Shown here in pieces: positions 39,036 to 46,946 of a stretch of 64,000 bases of DNA. Both the position numbers and the translations under genes were made by a program. Each line of letters starts with the position of its first letter. The first letter of the stretch is position 1. The notes beneath the pieces are model-generated. The model had not been told where the DNA came from. It ran no database searches and saw nothing but the letters and a program-made list of their open reading frames with translations. Source of the DNA: Marinobacter salicampi (GTDB lineage: Bacteria; Pseudomonadota; Gammaproteobacteria; Pseudomonadales; Oleiphilaceae); assembly GCF_011074795.1 (NCBI RefSeq), contig NZ_JAAMPF010000018.1, forward strand, positions 558,001 through 622,000, in the 5' to 3' direction.

Positions 39036-41501
39036 TCAGTGCACGCTCTCCGGATTCCGGCTCTTGTCACTGAAGCATACCTGGAACACATCGGAATACT
39101 GACGGGCAAAGTGCACGGTCAGCCCTTCCTTGAGATAGTCCGGCAGCTCCTCATAGTCGCCGCGGTTGGCGTCCGGCAGGATCAGAGTACCGATCTTCTG
39201 GCGCCGCGCTGCAATGACTTTCTCCCGAATGCCACCCACAGGCAGAACCTGCCCGGTCAGGGTAAGCTCGCCGGTCATTGCCACCGACTGCTTCGGTGCT
39301 TCCTTGCGGGCGATCGACAGCAGTGCTGTGGCCATGGTCACACCGGCACTGGGGCCGTCCTTTGGCGTCGCACCTTCGGGCACGTGCAGGTGAACGAACG
39401 ATTTGTCGAAGAAAGTGGTATCGCCCTTGAAGCGCTTCAGGTTGGACGAAATATAACTGTAGGCAATTTCCGCCGACTCCTTCATCACGTCCCCTAGCTG
39501 ACCGGTCAGCTTGAAACCCCGCTGGGTGCTATGTATCCGTGACGCCTCGATACTCAGGGTTGCGCCGCCCATGGCGGTCCAGGCGAGCCCCGTAACAACG
39601 CCGACGCCCTTCATGGACTTTTCCCTGCGGAATGGGGGTTGTCCTAGATACCCGGCGAGGTCGCCCACGTTGACCCGAACCTGGGACTCCGGTGTTTCCA
39701 GCAGTTTGACGATGCCCTTGCGGATGATCTTGTGGAGCTGTTTCTCCAGATTACGGACCCCCGCTTCCCGGGCGTAGCCCTCGATAACCTGCTTGACTGC
39801 TGGGTCGGTAATGTTGAGCTGCTTTTTCTTCAAGCCGGCCCGGCTGAGTAGCCTGGGTAGCAGGTGGTGTTTGGCAATCTGTACTTTTTCTTCGGTGATG
39901 TAACCTGACAGCCGGATGGTGTCCATGCGGTCCAGCAGTGGCCTCGGAATGGTGTCCAGCTGATTGGCGGTACAGATAAACAGAACCTTTGACAGGTCCA
40001 GGCGCACATCCAGGTAGTGGTCCAGGAATTCCCGGTTCTGTTCGGGGTCCAGGGTTTCCAGCAGGGCAGAAGCCGGGTCACCCTGGTAGGAAGCACCAAG
40101 CTTGTCGATTTCGTCCAGCATGATGACCGGGTTGGCCACCTGGGAGTCTTTCAGAGCCTGGACAAACTTGCCGGGCATGGCACCTATGTAGGTGCGACGG
40201 TGGCCCTTGATCTCGGCCTCGTCCCGCATGCCGCCGACACTGAAGCGATAGAACTCCCGCCCCAGGGCATCCGCCACTGAACGGCCGATGGAGGTCTTGC
40301 CGACGCCGGGAGGGCCCACCAGCAGCAGAATGGAGCCGGAAACCTCGCCCTTGAACGAGCCCTCCGCCAAAAACTCCACAATGCGGTCCTTGACGTCTTC
40401 CAGACCGTCGTGGTCCCGGTCCAGAATGCGCCTTGCCTCGATCAGATCAAAATGATCCTCTGAGGTGATGCCCCAGGGTATCTGGGTGAGCCAGTCCAGG
40501 TAATTACGGGTGACCCCGTACTCCGGCGAGCCCTGCTCAAGCACCTGCAGCTTCTGGAGCTCATCCTTGAAGCGTATCTGTACGTGTTCCGGTGGCTCAA
40601 GAATATCCATGCGTTGCTGAAAGCGCTCGGCATCGGCGGTCTTGTCGTCTTTTGCCATGCCCAGCTCGCGCTGAATGACCTTCAGTTGTTCACGCAGGAA
40701 GAACTCCCGCTGGTGCTTCTGCACCTTGTCGTTCACTTCCTCGTTGATCTCTGCCTGCAGGCGCGCCACTTCCTGTTCTTTGCGCATCAGCAGGAGCACG
40801 CGTTCCATGCGCCGGAGTAAGGGCACGGTATTCAGTACCTCCTGCAATTCGCGGCCCTTGGCACTGGTCATGGAGGCGCCGAAATCCGCCAGCGGCGAGC
40901 TATCCTCAGGCCCGAAGCGGGACAGGTACTGTTTCACTTCCTCACCGTACAACGGGTTGGTCCGGAGCAGGTCCTTGATGGCGCTGATGATAGCCAGGGT
41001 GTAGGCCTTCAGTTCTTCCCGCTGCTCGTCGGGCTCTTCGGGATATTCCACCTCCACCAGGAAAGGAGGCTTGCGGCGCAGCCACTGGACGATACGGAAG
41101 CGGCGGATGCCCTGGGCAATAAATTGGACCTTGCCATCACTGTTTTGGGCGTGATGGACCCGGGCAGCGCATCCCATGACTTCTAGGTCGCCGCTTTCCG
41201 GCACCGGATCTTCCTTCTCAGGGTTATCCACGAAACAGAGCCCCAGAATGTGGTGATCCGTTTCGCTGACCCGCTTGAGGGTGTCATGCCATGGTTTCTG
41301 ATTGACCACGACGGGCTGGACCTGGGCCGGGAAAAAGGGCCGGTTGGACACAGGCAGAATGTACATTCGTCGGGGTAGCGACTGTTTCGACAGAGCCAGG
41401 CTGTGGCTGTTGTCTTCCTTACCGATATACTCAGTCACGTCATCGAGCTGCTCGTTTTCGACAATGTTGTCGTCGGCGTCATTACGGCTTTCGTCGTTCA
41501 T
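39036..41501 (-). CDS. lon: ATP-dependent Lon-family protease
   Basis: An 821-residue AAA+ serine protease. The LAN substrate domain (about 46-240) begins MYILPVSNRPFFPAQ; Walker A is GPPGVGKT at 396-403; the catalytic Ser718 lies in PKDGPSAG and the Lys in GGIREKVIAARR. The N-terminus and lack of clpX/hupB neighbours resemble the Pseudomonas second Lon (AsrA-like, PA0779 type) more than the canonical Lon beside clpXP, so it may be a paralogue; symbol lon is used in the broad sense. The N-terminal 40 residues are acidic. A heat-shock-like promoter lies upstream. Confidence 0.93.
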   Translation of the reverse strand: MNDESRNDADDNIVENEQLDDVTEYIGKEDNSHSLALSKQSLPRRMYILPVSNRPFFPAQVQPVVVNQKPWHDTLKRVSETDHHILGLCFVDNPEKEDPVPESGDLEVMGCAARVHHAQNSDGKVQFIAQGIRRFRIVQWLRRKPPFLVEVEYPEEPDEQREELKAYTLAIISAIKDLLRTNPLYGEEVKQYLSRFGPEDSSPLADFGASMTSAKGRELQEVLNTVPLLRRMERVLLLMRKEQEVARLQAEINEEVNDKVQKHQREFFLREQLKVIQRELGMAKDDKTADAERFQQRMDILEPPEHVQIRFKDELQKLQVLEQGSPEYGVTRNYLDWLTQIPWGITSEDHFDLIEARRILDRDHDGLEDVKDRIVEFLAEGSFKGEVSGSILLLVGPPGVGKTSIGRSVADALGREFYRFSVGGMRDEAEIKGHRRTYIGAMPGKFVQALKDSQVANPVIMLDEIDKLGASYQGDPASALLETLDPEQNREFLDHYLDVRLDLSKVLFICTANQLDTIPRPLLDRMDTIRLSGYITEEKVQIAKHHLLPRLLSRAGLKKKQLNITDPAVKQVIEGYAREAGVRNLEKQLHKIIRKGIVKLLETPESQVRVNVGDLAGYLGQPPFRREKSMKGVGVVTGLAWTAMGGATLSIEASRIHSTQRGFKLTGQLGDVMKESAEIAYSYISSNLKRFKGDTTFFDKSFVHLHVPEGATPKDGPSAGVTMATALLSIARKEAPKQSVAMTGELTLTGQVLPVGGIREKVIAARRQKIGTLILPDANRGDYEELPDYLKEGLTVHFARQYSDVFQVCFSDKSRNPESVH

Positions 41502-41545
41502 ACCGTTTTTGCTTCCCGTGTGGTTTTCGATAGGGCGATGCTTGT

Positions 41546-41575
41546 GTATGTGACGGCGCCGGCTGTCATTTCAAG
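41546..41575 (-). promoter_or_regulatory. Candidate sigma-32 promoter of lon
   Basis: On the minus strand CTTGAAA (41569-41575) is a perfect -35 element; 15 bp further lies TCACATAC (41546-41553), a partial match to CCCCATNT. The spacing fits RpoH promoters and lon genes are often heat-induced. The weak -10 keeps confidence low. Confidence 0.35.
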
Positions 41576-41694
41576 TCGCAGGCCTCTAATCATTCCAAAG
41601 GCATGGCGGCATTGCGTCGGAGACCTTGAAATTGCCGCGTCTGCCTCTACCTAGATGGTACGATTCACATTCAAGATCTGTCGGGTAACCCAAT

Positions 41695-42558
41695 ATGAGC
41701 AGTTCACCTTTTATCTTTGATGCCACCATGGAGAACTTTCAGGACAAGGTCATGCAGGCGTCCATGCAGACCCCGGTCCTGGTGGACGTGTGGGCTGACT
41801 GGTGCGCACCCTGCAAACAGTTGTTGCCAGTGCTGGAAAAACTGTCCAACGAGTATCAGGGTCGCTTCCTGATCGCCAAGGTCAATGCAGACCAGCAGCA
41901 GGAGCTGGTGGCCAGCCTCGGAGTGAAGAGTCTGCCTACCCTTATTCTGGTAAAGAATGGCCAGGCGGTTGATGGTTTTAACGGCGCCTTGCCCGAGGGT
42001 GAAATACGGGCAGTGCTGGACAAGCATGTGGAGCCGCCTCAGGAAGACCCCTATGAAACGGCCCACCAGTTATGGGAAGAGGGCGATGTGGAAGGCGCCC
42101 TTGGCATCCTGACGGAAATGAACCAGAAGGACCCGGAAAACCTGAAAGTGCTTATTGATCTGGCGCAACTGAAAGCAGAAGCCGGGGATATGGAAACCGC
42201 AGAGAGTATTCTGGAAAGCCTGCCTCCTGAAGAAAAGCTCCAGCCCCAGGCCAGGCAGCTTGCGGCAAGGCTTAAGTTCATGAAGCAGGCCGGGGAGCTG
42301 CCACCGGTGGCGGAGCTGGAAAAAACCCTGGAGGGCAACCCGAAGGACCCGGCGGCTCTGCATCAGTTGGCGCTGCACCATGTCATCCGGGAAAATAACG
42401 CTGAAGCCATGGATCTGCTGATCAGGCTCATTCAGGCTGAACCCGATTACAAGGATGGTATTGCCAAAATTACGCTGGTCGAGCTGTTCGATAAGCTGGG
42501 CAATACCAATCCGGACGTGCGCAGCTATCGGCGGAAATTGTATACCCTCATGCACTGA
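41695..42558 (+). CDS. cnoX: Thioredoxin-TPR chaperone CnoX (YbbN)
   Basis: A 287-residue protein with an N-terminal thioredoxin domain (about 1-110) and C-terminal TPR-like repeats (about 120-280, with EEGDVEGALGILTEMNQKDPEN and ENNAEAMDLLIRLIQAEPDYKDG). In E. coli CnoX/YbbN protects substrates during bleach stress and hands them to GroEL/DnaK. Here the active site is the intact WCAPCK (Cys37/Cys40), unlike the SxxC of E. coli, so it may keep redox activity as reported for other YbbN proteins. It is divergent from lon and followed by a REP-like hairpin. Confidence 0.9.
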   Translation: MSSSPFIFDATMENFQDKVMQASMQTPVLVDVWADWCAPCKQLLPVLEKLSNEYQGRFLIAKVNADQQQELVASLGVKSLPTLILVKNGQAVDGFNGALPEGEIRAVLDKHVEPPQEDPYETAHQLWEEGDVEGALGILTEMNQKDPENLKVLIDLAQLKAEAGDMETAESILESLPPEEKLQPQARQLAARLKFMKQAGELPPVAELEKTLEGNPKDPAALHQLALHHVIRENNAEAMDLLIRLIQAEPDYKDGIAKITLVELFDKLGNTNPDVRSYRRKLYTLMH

Positions 42559-42587
42559 TTGACCCGGAAGCGTATTCGTTACCGTAG

Positions 42588-42616
42588 GTCGGGTCGAGCC
42601 AATGGCGAAACCCGAC
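42588..42616. repeat. REP-like palindrome after cnoX
   Basis: GTCGGGT (42588-42594) and ACCCGAC (42610-42616) enclose CGA-GCC-AAT-GGC-GAA, itself able to pair GCC/GGC. With the preceding TAG this resembles the TAGGTCGGGT...ACCCGAC class of extragenic palindromes common in marine gammaproteobacteria. Only one copy is seen in the window. Confidence 0.55.
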
Positions 42617-42730
42617 TGGTAAACCCCGATGTTGAAACTTCCTCCTCAACCTCCATGCTGAGAGCTATGCCAGCGCCCGGTTGCCCGGCTCACCCGCCAT
42701 CATCTCATCCCCAAACATCTGCAACGCTAG

Positions 42731-42952
42731 AAACGCTTTCAGAAGCTGTTTACCAAGGAAGATTCGATTACCCGCACGCTGTGGGTATGCCGGCCCTGTC
42801 TTAACGCGATTCACAAGGCACGCTCCGAATACGAGCTGGGGCTGTACTTCAATACCAGGGAGAAGCTGCTTGAGTTGGAGGAACTACAGACATTTGTCGA
42901 GTGGCTGTAGGATAAGCTGGAGGGGTTTGTGCCGAAGTTACGACGACGCTAA
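42731..42952 (+). pseudogene. Decayed gene fragment with internal stop
   Basis: The frame from 42731 reads as plausible protein (LFTKEDSITRTLWVCRPC, then HKARSEYELGLYFNTREKLL and ELEELQTFVEWL), stops at TAG 42908-42910, and continues in frame with DKLEGFVPKLRRR to TAA 42950-42952. TAG in place of CAG (Gln) would explain the break. There is no start codon: the 5' part is missing, with a stop at 42728. I do not recognise the family; the CxxC and charged helices are all that can be said. Probably the 3' remnant of a lost gene. Confidence 0.35.
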
Positions 42953-43154
42953 GTAACCGGGTTACAGTCGCAGGGGATAAAGGTTAAGGACTTGCCGGCC
43001 AAAGCACCGGCAAGCTCTTAATTAATTAAACTGCGCAGTCTACAAAGTGGCCGGTCTCGGCCGATCCTGTTTTCAGCTGCGCATCAACGTACTATCAAAC
43101 TGGGTTGATTTGTCATTAGAAGGGGTAAAGTGCTGCCCCTTCTTGTTTTAAAGC
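42953..43154. other. Hairpins between the fragment and the lipoprotein gene
   Basis: CTTGCCGG/CCGGCAAG (42991-43014, perfect 8 bp) and GAAGGGG/CCCCTTC (43119-43142, perfect 7 bp) flank an AT-rich spacer. The second is followed by TTGTTTT on the plus strand and may have terminated the decayed gene; it lies just past the lipoprotein stop on the minus strand, where no T-run follows. Confidence 0.4.
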
Positions 43155-44507
43155 TTAGTCTTCTACGGTTGCCTTAGTGACTTTGGCATTAGTAATGTCA
43201 AAAGTCGTTCCGCCGCCAGGTCCGTTGGCCTGCAGTGCATGAGCTTCATAGCTGGCATAACCTTTTAACGGACCATAGTATTCCACTTCCATCGTTCCCC
43301 CTGATTCGGAGACGACATCGAGGAAATACACATCATAGGCTTTACTGGGGTCGAGTCTGGTGAGGAGCACCTCAAAATTCTGACTGGACACATCGCCGTC
43401 CGCCTTCATCCGGCCAGCCAGCAACTCCACGCCTTCCTCCATAACGAAGACCATGTCAACGTTCTGGGCGTTGGTGCCGGTTACATTGCCATCTGCCCAG
43501 GCATCGGTGCGGAATTCCGTCATCCAGCTTACGAAATTGGTGCTGTATTGTTGCTGCGTCAGCGGAGTAAGCTTTTGACGGTCATTCACGAAGACTTTAG
43601 AGAACGCACTTGCAAACGGATCGGTAGCACCAAAGTCAATCTCTTCGCCCAATTTCCGCCACAACTCAGCTCCATCAGAGAGCGGGTTGTTGGCGCCGTA
43701 CTTGCTGGGCGTGAACAAATAGTGTACCGCGAGCGCATAGTCCCTGTAGCGTCCATTGCTATCTACGTGATCCTGGTGGGTACGGATAGCTGGCGCAGCC
43801 GTCTCAGTGCCGGCAGTTATAGCTGCAAGATATGCGTCGATCTCGGTAGCATTAGTGGATACCTCTTGCCCGGCAATGAGCTGAGCCAACCCTTCGCTAT
43901 ACCATTTATCCGTATCGAAACCACCATGGGTGCCAGCTTCGAGACCATAGACGATCCGAATTTGGATTACGTGCACGAGTTCGTGACGCAGTAATTGAGA
44001 CGTGCTGTTCTCTAGATCTAAACTGAAATCACCGGCCCTGGGAGCGTTGATCACTAAGCCGTCTTTGAAGCCAGTGCCGCTGTGGCCAGTGAAGCTGTTA
44101 TTTGGGTCCTCCGTCCTCAAACATACGCTGATAAGCTCTTTTCCTTGGGTGCCGACGATCTCATCATCATGAACTACCAGCATCTCCTGAATACTTTTAA
44201 GGCCAGCCTCCGCAACGGTAGCAGCCGCCTTTAGGTCCTCGTTTGTTGAGGCATCATCAATGCTAAAAACTTCGAAGTGCGTTGAACGAAAGCCAACGTT
44301 GGATGTATCTATACATTCGTCAACACGGGCGCGTAACGCCTCACTAGCCGTGATTAGCTGTCCATCCGTGTAACCAGTTGTGGTTGGTGTCTCATCTTCA
44401 TATAAAGGGCCATCGCTTTTATCACTACTACTATCACTACCTCCACCACCGCAGGCAGCAAGGGCAACGGAACTGCAAAGCGCTAGCAAGACATTCTTTT
44501 TAAACAT
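43155..44507 (-). CDS. Lipoprotein with gluzincin-type metalloprotease motif
   Basis: A 450-residue predicted lipoprotein: the signal peptide ends ALAAC (Cys19), followed by the flexible GGGGSDSSSDKSDG linker. His175-Glu176-x-x-His179 (HELVH) and, 25 residues on, Glu205 in WYSEGLAQ fit the zinc-ligand layout of gluzincin or peptidase-MA-like proteases. The C-terminal 120 residues look like a beta-sandwich of the pre-peptidase type (FEVLLTRLDPSKAYDVYFLDVV). ATG 44507 is chosen over upstream starts because it gives the signal peptide. Substrate unknown; no obvious partner nearby. Surface or secreted role inferred. Confidence 0.75.
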   Translation of the reverse strand: MFKKNVLLALCSSVALAACGGGGSDSSSDKSDGPLYEDETPTTTGYTDGQLITASEALRARVDECIDTSNVGFRSTHFEVFSIDDASTNEDLKAAATVAEAGLKSIQEMLVVHDDEIVGTQGKELISVCLRTEDPNNSFTGHSGTGFKDGLVINAPRAGDFSLDLENSTSQLLRHELVHVIQIRIVYGLEAGTHGGFDTDKWYSEGLAQLIAGQEVSTNATEIDAYLAAITAGTETAAPAIRTHQDHVDSNGRYRDYALAVHYLFTPSKYGANNPLSDGAELWRKLGEEIDFGATDPFASAFSKVFVNDRQKLTPLTQQQYSTNFVSWMTEFRTDAWADGNVTGTNAQNVDMVFVMEEGVELLAGRMKADGDVSSQNFEVLLTRLDPSKAYDVYFLDVVSESGGTMEVEYYGPLKGYASYEAHALQANGPGGGTTFDITNAKVTKATVED

Positions 44508-44650
44508 TTTTCGATTCCAGTTTTTTTGTGACGGATCCATCGGTACGTTCACAGGGTGGTGCTGACTGCAGTGTTTCGTCCCTGATCGCATGCCTGAGGT
44601 TAGATGGCGCTGACTTTTTGGTAACAAGTAGCTTGGAATCTATGTGAGGA

Positions 44651-44680
44651 TGATTAGGGCTACAATGACAAGGACGTCAA
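44651..44680 (-). promoter_or_regulatory. Candidate promoter of the lipoprotein protease gene
   Basis: On the minus strand TTGACG (44675-44680) and TAATCA (44651-44656) are 18 bp apart, about 145 bp before the start codon, in an AT-rich stretch. A consensus match only. The remaining bases to kamA hold a GCGACCCC/GGGGTCGC hairpin near 44768-44789 without a T-run. Confidence 0.3.
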
Positions 44681-44806
44681 GAATTGTAAAACAATGATAT
44701 TTTTCAATTTATGTGTAGTTTGGTCTTGTTTCCCTGGCCGGGTTGAAGTCGAGATTCGGAGGAAGTGGCGACCCCAAGTAAGGGGTCGCTCGGGAAAGGG
44801 CGGCGT

Positions 44807-46171
44807 TTAGCCATTCCCCCGCTTCATCTCCTCGTACTCCTCCTCAAAGAAGAACTTCTCCTCCCCGAAAGCAGGCTCAAGCTCGTGCAGCCAGGTGGCC
44901 GTTTCGCTGAACCTGGCAAAGAAGGGACGCTGGACCCAGTCGGGGTTGCGGCCCTGAAGGAAGCGCAACACAAATACCTTCTCGCCTTTTATGTCGGCTA
45001 TGCCCTGAATCTCCACCTTGCCCGGACCGGCACTCATTGACGGTCCGCGCGCCGTTCTCGCCAGGCCTGAAACCTGTTTCACGGCTTCCCGATAGATGTC
45101 GTAGGCCTGGGCAAGGGGTACTTCGAAGTAGTTTTTGGCCCCAGTGTCCCGTTCCACAAACATGTAGTAGGGGATGATGCCGAGCTGGACTTCTTTCTTC
45201 CATAGCCGGGCCCAGTCATCGGCATTGTCGTTGACGTGTTTGATCAGCGGCCCCTGGGCCCGAATTTCGGCACCGGTGGCGCGGATGCGACGGATGGCCT
45301 CCTCGGCAATCTCGGTGGTGATCTCCTGCCAGTGGTTGTAGTGGGCCATGATGGCCACGTGTTTGCCGGCGTCCACCAGGCGGGCAAACAGGTCCATCAG
45401 CTCGTGGGCATCCTTGTCGGTGACGAAACGGTAGGGCCAGAAGGTCAGCGCCTTGGTGCCGATGCGGATGGTCTGGATGTGGTCGAACTGCGGTTCCAGC
45501 AGCGGCTCCAGATACTGCACCAAGTGCTTTGTCTTCATGACCATGGGGTCGCCGCCGGTGACCAGCAGGTCGGAAACTTCCGGATGCTCCTTCAGGTAGC
45601 CGTGAAGCCGGTCCGCATCGGTGCTCGCCATCTTGAGGTCTTTGTCACCCACGAACTGGGCCCAGCGGAAACAAAACGTACAGTAGGAGTGACAGGTCTG
45701 GCCCTGGGAAGGGAAAAACAGCACGGTTTCCCGGTACTTGTGCTGCACGCCCTCGAGGACCTCGCCGTCCAGCATGGGCAGGTTCATCTCCATCTGGCCG
45801 GCCGGGTGGGGGTTGAGCTCGTCGCGGATCTCCTTGGCCACTTTCTGGATCAGCTTTTTGTCGGCGCCTTCCCGGTGGAGCCTGGCCATGCGTTCGAAGT
45901 GTTCCTCCTTCAGCATGGCCTTCTGGGGAAACACCAACTGGTAGATGGGGTCGTTAGGGACCTGGTCCCAGTTGATCAGCTCGTTGATCACGTATTCGTT
46001 GACCCGGAATGGCAGCACGCTGGCCACCACTTTCATTTCAAACAGAGTGTCCTCCGGGAGGCTCTGAATGACTTCGATCTTGTCGAACTGGCGGTCGGTA
46101 TACACCTGGAAGCGCCGCTCTTCAAACTCCACTGCTGGAATCCGGTTCGGAAAGGTGACGATAGAGTTCAT
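44807..46171 (-). CDS. KamA-family radical SAM protein (lysine 2,3-aminomutase-like)
   Basis: A 454-residue radical SAM enzyme. The iron-sulfur motif C160-HSY-C164-TF-C167 has the CxxxCxxC spacing; IRIGTKALTFWPYRF and SAGPGKVEI (near 370, Lys likely holding PLP) are aminomutase-like. It is longer than and different in its N-terminus from EpmB, the EF-P lysine aminomutase, and no epmA, efp or beta-lysine acetyltransferase (ablB) gene is near, so its substrate is open. It stands alone on the minus strand, divergent from aceE across 775 bp. It could make beta-lysine as an osmolyte or metabolite; that is inference. Confidence 0.85.
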   Translation of the reverse strand: MNSIVTFPNRIPAVEFEERRFQVYTDRQFDKIEVIQSLPEDTLFEMKVVASVLPFRVNEYVINELINWDQVPNDPIYQLVFPQKAMLKEEHFERMARLHREGADKKLIQKVAKEIRDELNPHPAGQMEMNLPMLDGEVLEGVQHKYRETVLFFPSQGQTCHSYCTFCFRWAQFVGDKDLKMASTDADRLHGYLKEHPEVSDLLVTGGDPMVMKTKHLVQYLEPLLEPQFDHIQTIRIGTKALTFWPYRFVTDKDAHELMDLFARLVDAGKHVAIMAHYNHWQEITTEIAEEAIRRIRATGAEIRAQGPLIKHVNDNADDWARLWKKEVQLGIIPYYMFVERDTGAKNYFEVPLAQAYDIYREAVKQVSGLARTARGPSMSAGPGKVEIQGIADIKGEKVFVLRFLQGRNPDWVQRPFFARFSETATWLHELEPAFGEEKFFFEEEYEEMKRGNG

Positions 46172-46946
46172 GGATCGACCTCTGGCAAATAAAGGACATC
46201 TGGCAGGTAGGAGGTCCCGGGCCCGCCGGCGAAAATCAGGGCGAAAACTATACAGATTTGTAAGAATATTTTCAGGTCTAATTAATGCAATTGTTCTGCA
46301 TGGTGGTTACGGCAGGCGGGAGGCGCTAATTCTGTTGGGTCGGCGGTTACGTTGGACAGTGACTGGCCAGGATGGGAGTTTGGAAATTATTAGTGCAAGA
46401 AGCTGTTTTCTACCGCGTAGTAAATCTACGACATTGGTCGTAGGGCAGTTGAGTGTTACGGCCAATCGCGCCATTCTCAGAAGAGGCGATCTGAAGCGTC
46501 TTAGCGCAGTGAGCCGTTTTTCGTTTTAATCCGTAATCCTTTGGAAGCAGGGGCCATCCGTGCCGGCTCACGGGAGTGGCTGACCCTATGGCTGACCGAT
46601 GTGAAAGCCTCCATTCCGGCTCTTTAGCACTTATTCAAGTTCAATCAAAGTCAGGCTGGAACAGAAGGCTAATTGAAATCCGCGATGCTTTTGTAGTAAA
46701 AATACTACTTAATTGTGGGGTCTGAGAAACCGGCTTGGGGAACGGCTACCAGAGTTGGTTGCCACATCCAGTAACGCACAGGCAGGGTCATGTGTTTCGG
46801 GGTGAGCAAGTTGCTCATCCTGTTCTATGCTGTATTGATACATTATCAGCACGGCCTGCACTTGCATTTTATCTGGTATCACACAGGGCCGGCCGGTTTT
46901 CCTATTCGGGCAGGCTATGGGCTATTAAGGCTTAGGGGAGGGTTTG
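46172..46946. other. Long divergent intergenic region kamA-aceE with inverted repeats
   Basis: About 775 bp without a supported gene; frames here lack ribosome sites. Half-sites CGTAG (46416-46420), CTACG (46426-46430) and CGTAG (46439-46443) can form two alternative hairpins, the longer being CTACGAC-ATTG-GTCGTAG. A perfect GTAGTA-AAAA-TACTAC palindrome lies at 46693-46708, about 240 bp before aceE. These may be regulatory sites for aceE or kamA; I see no PdhR-type box. Confidence 0.5.

Noticed and set aside
44768..44789. GCGACCCC/GGGGTCGC hairpin as the terminator of kamA
   Set aside because: Stem is good but no T-run follows on the minus strand; kept only as a remark.
46735..46935. 66-codon frame before aceE as a leader protein
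   Set aside because: No ribosome site, overlaps the promoter region, no recognisable protein features.
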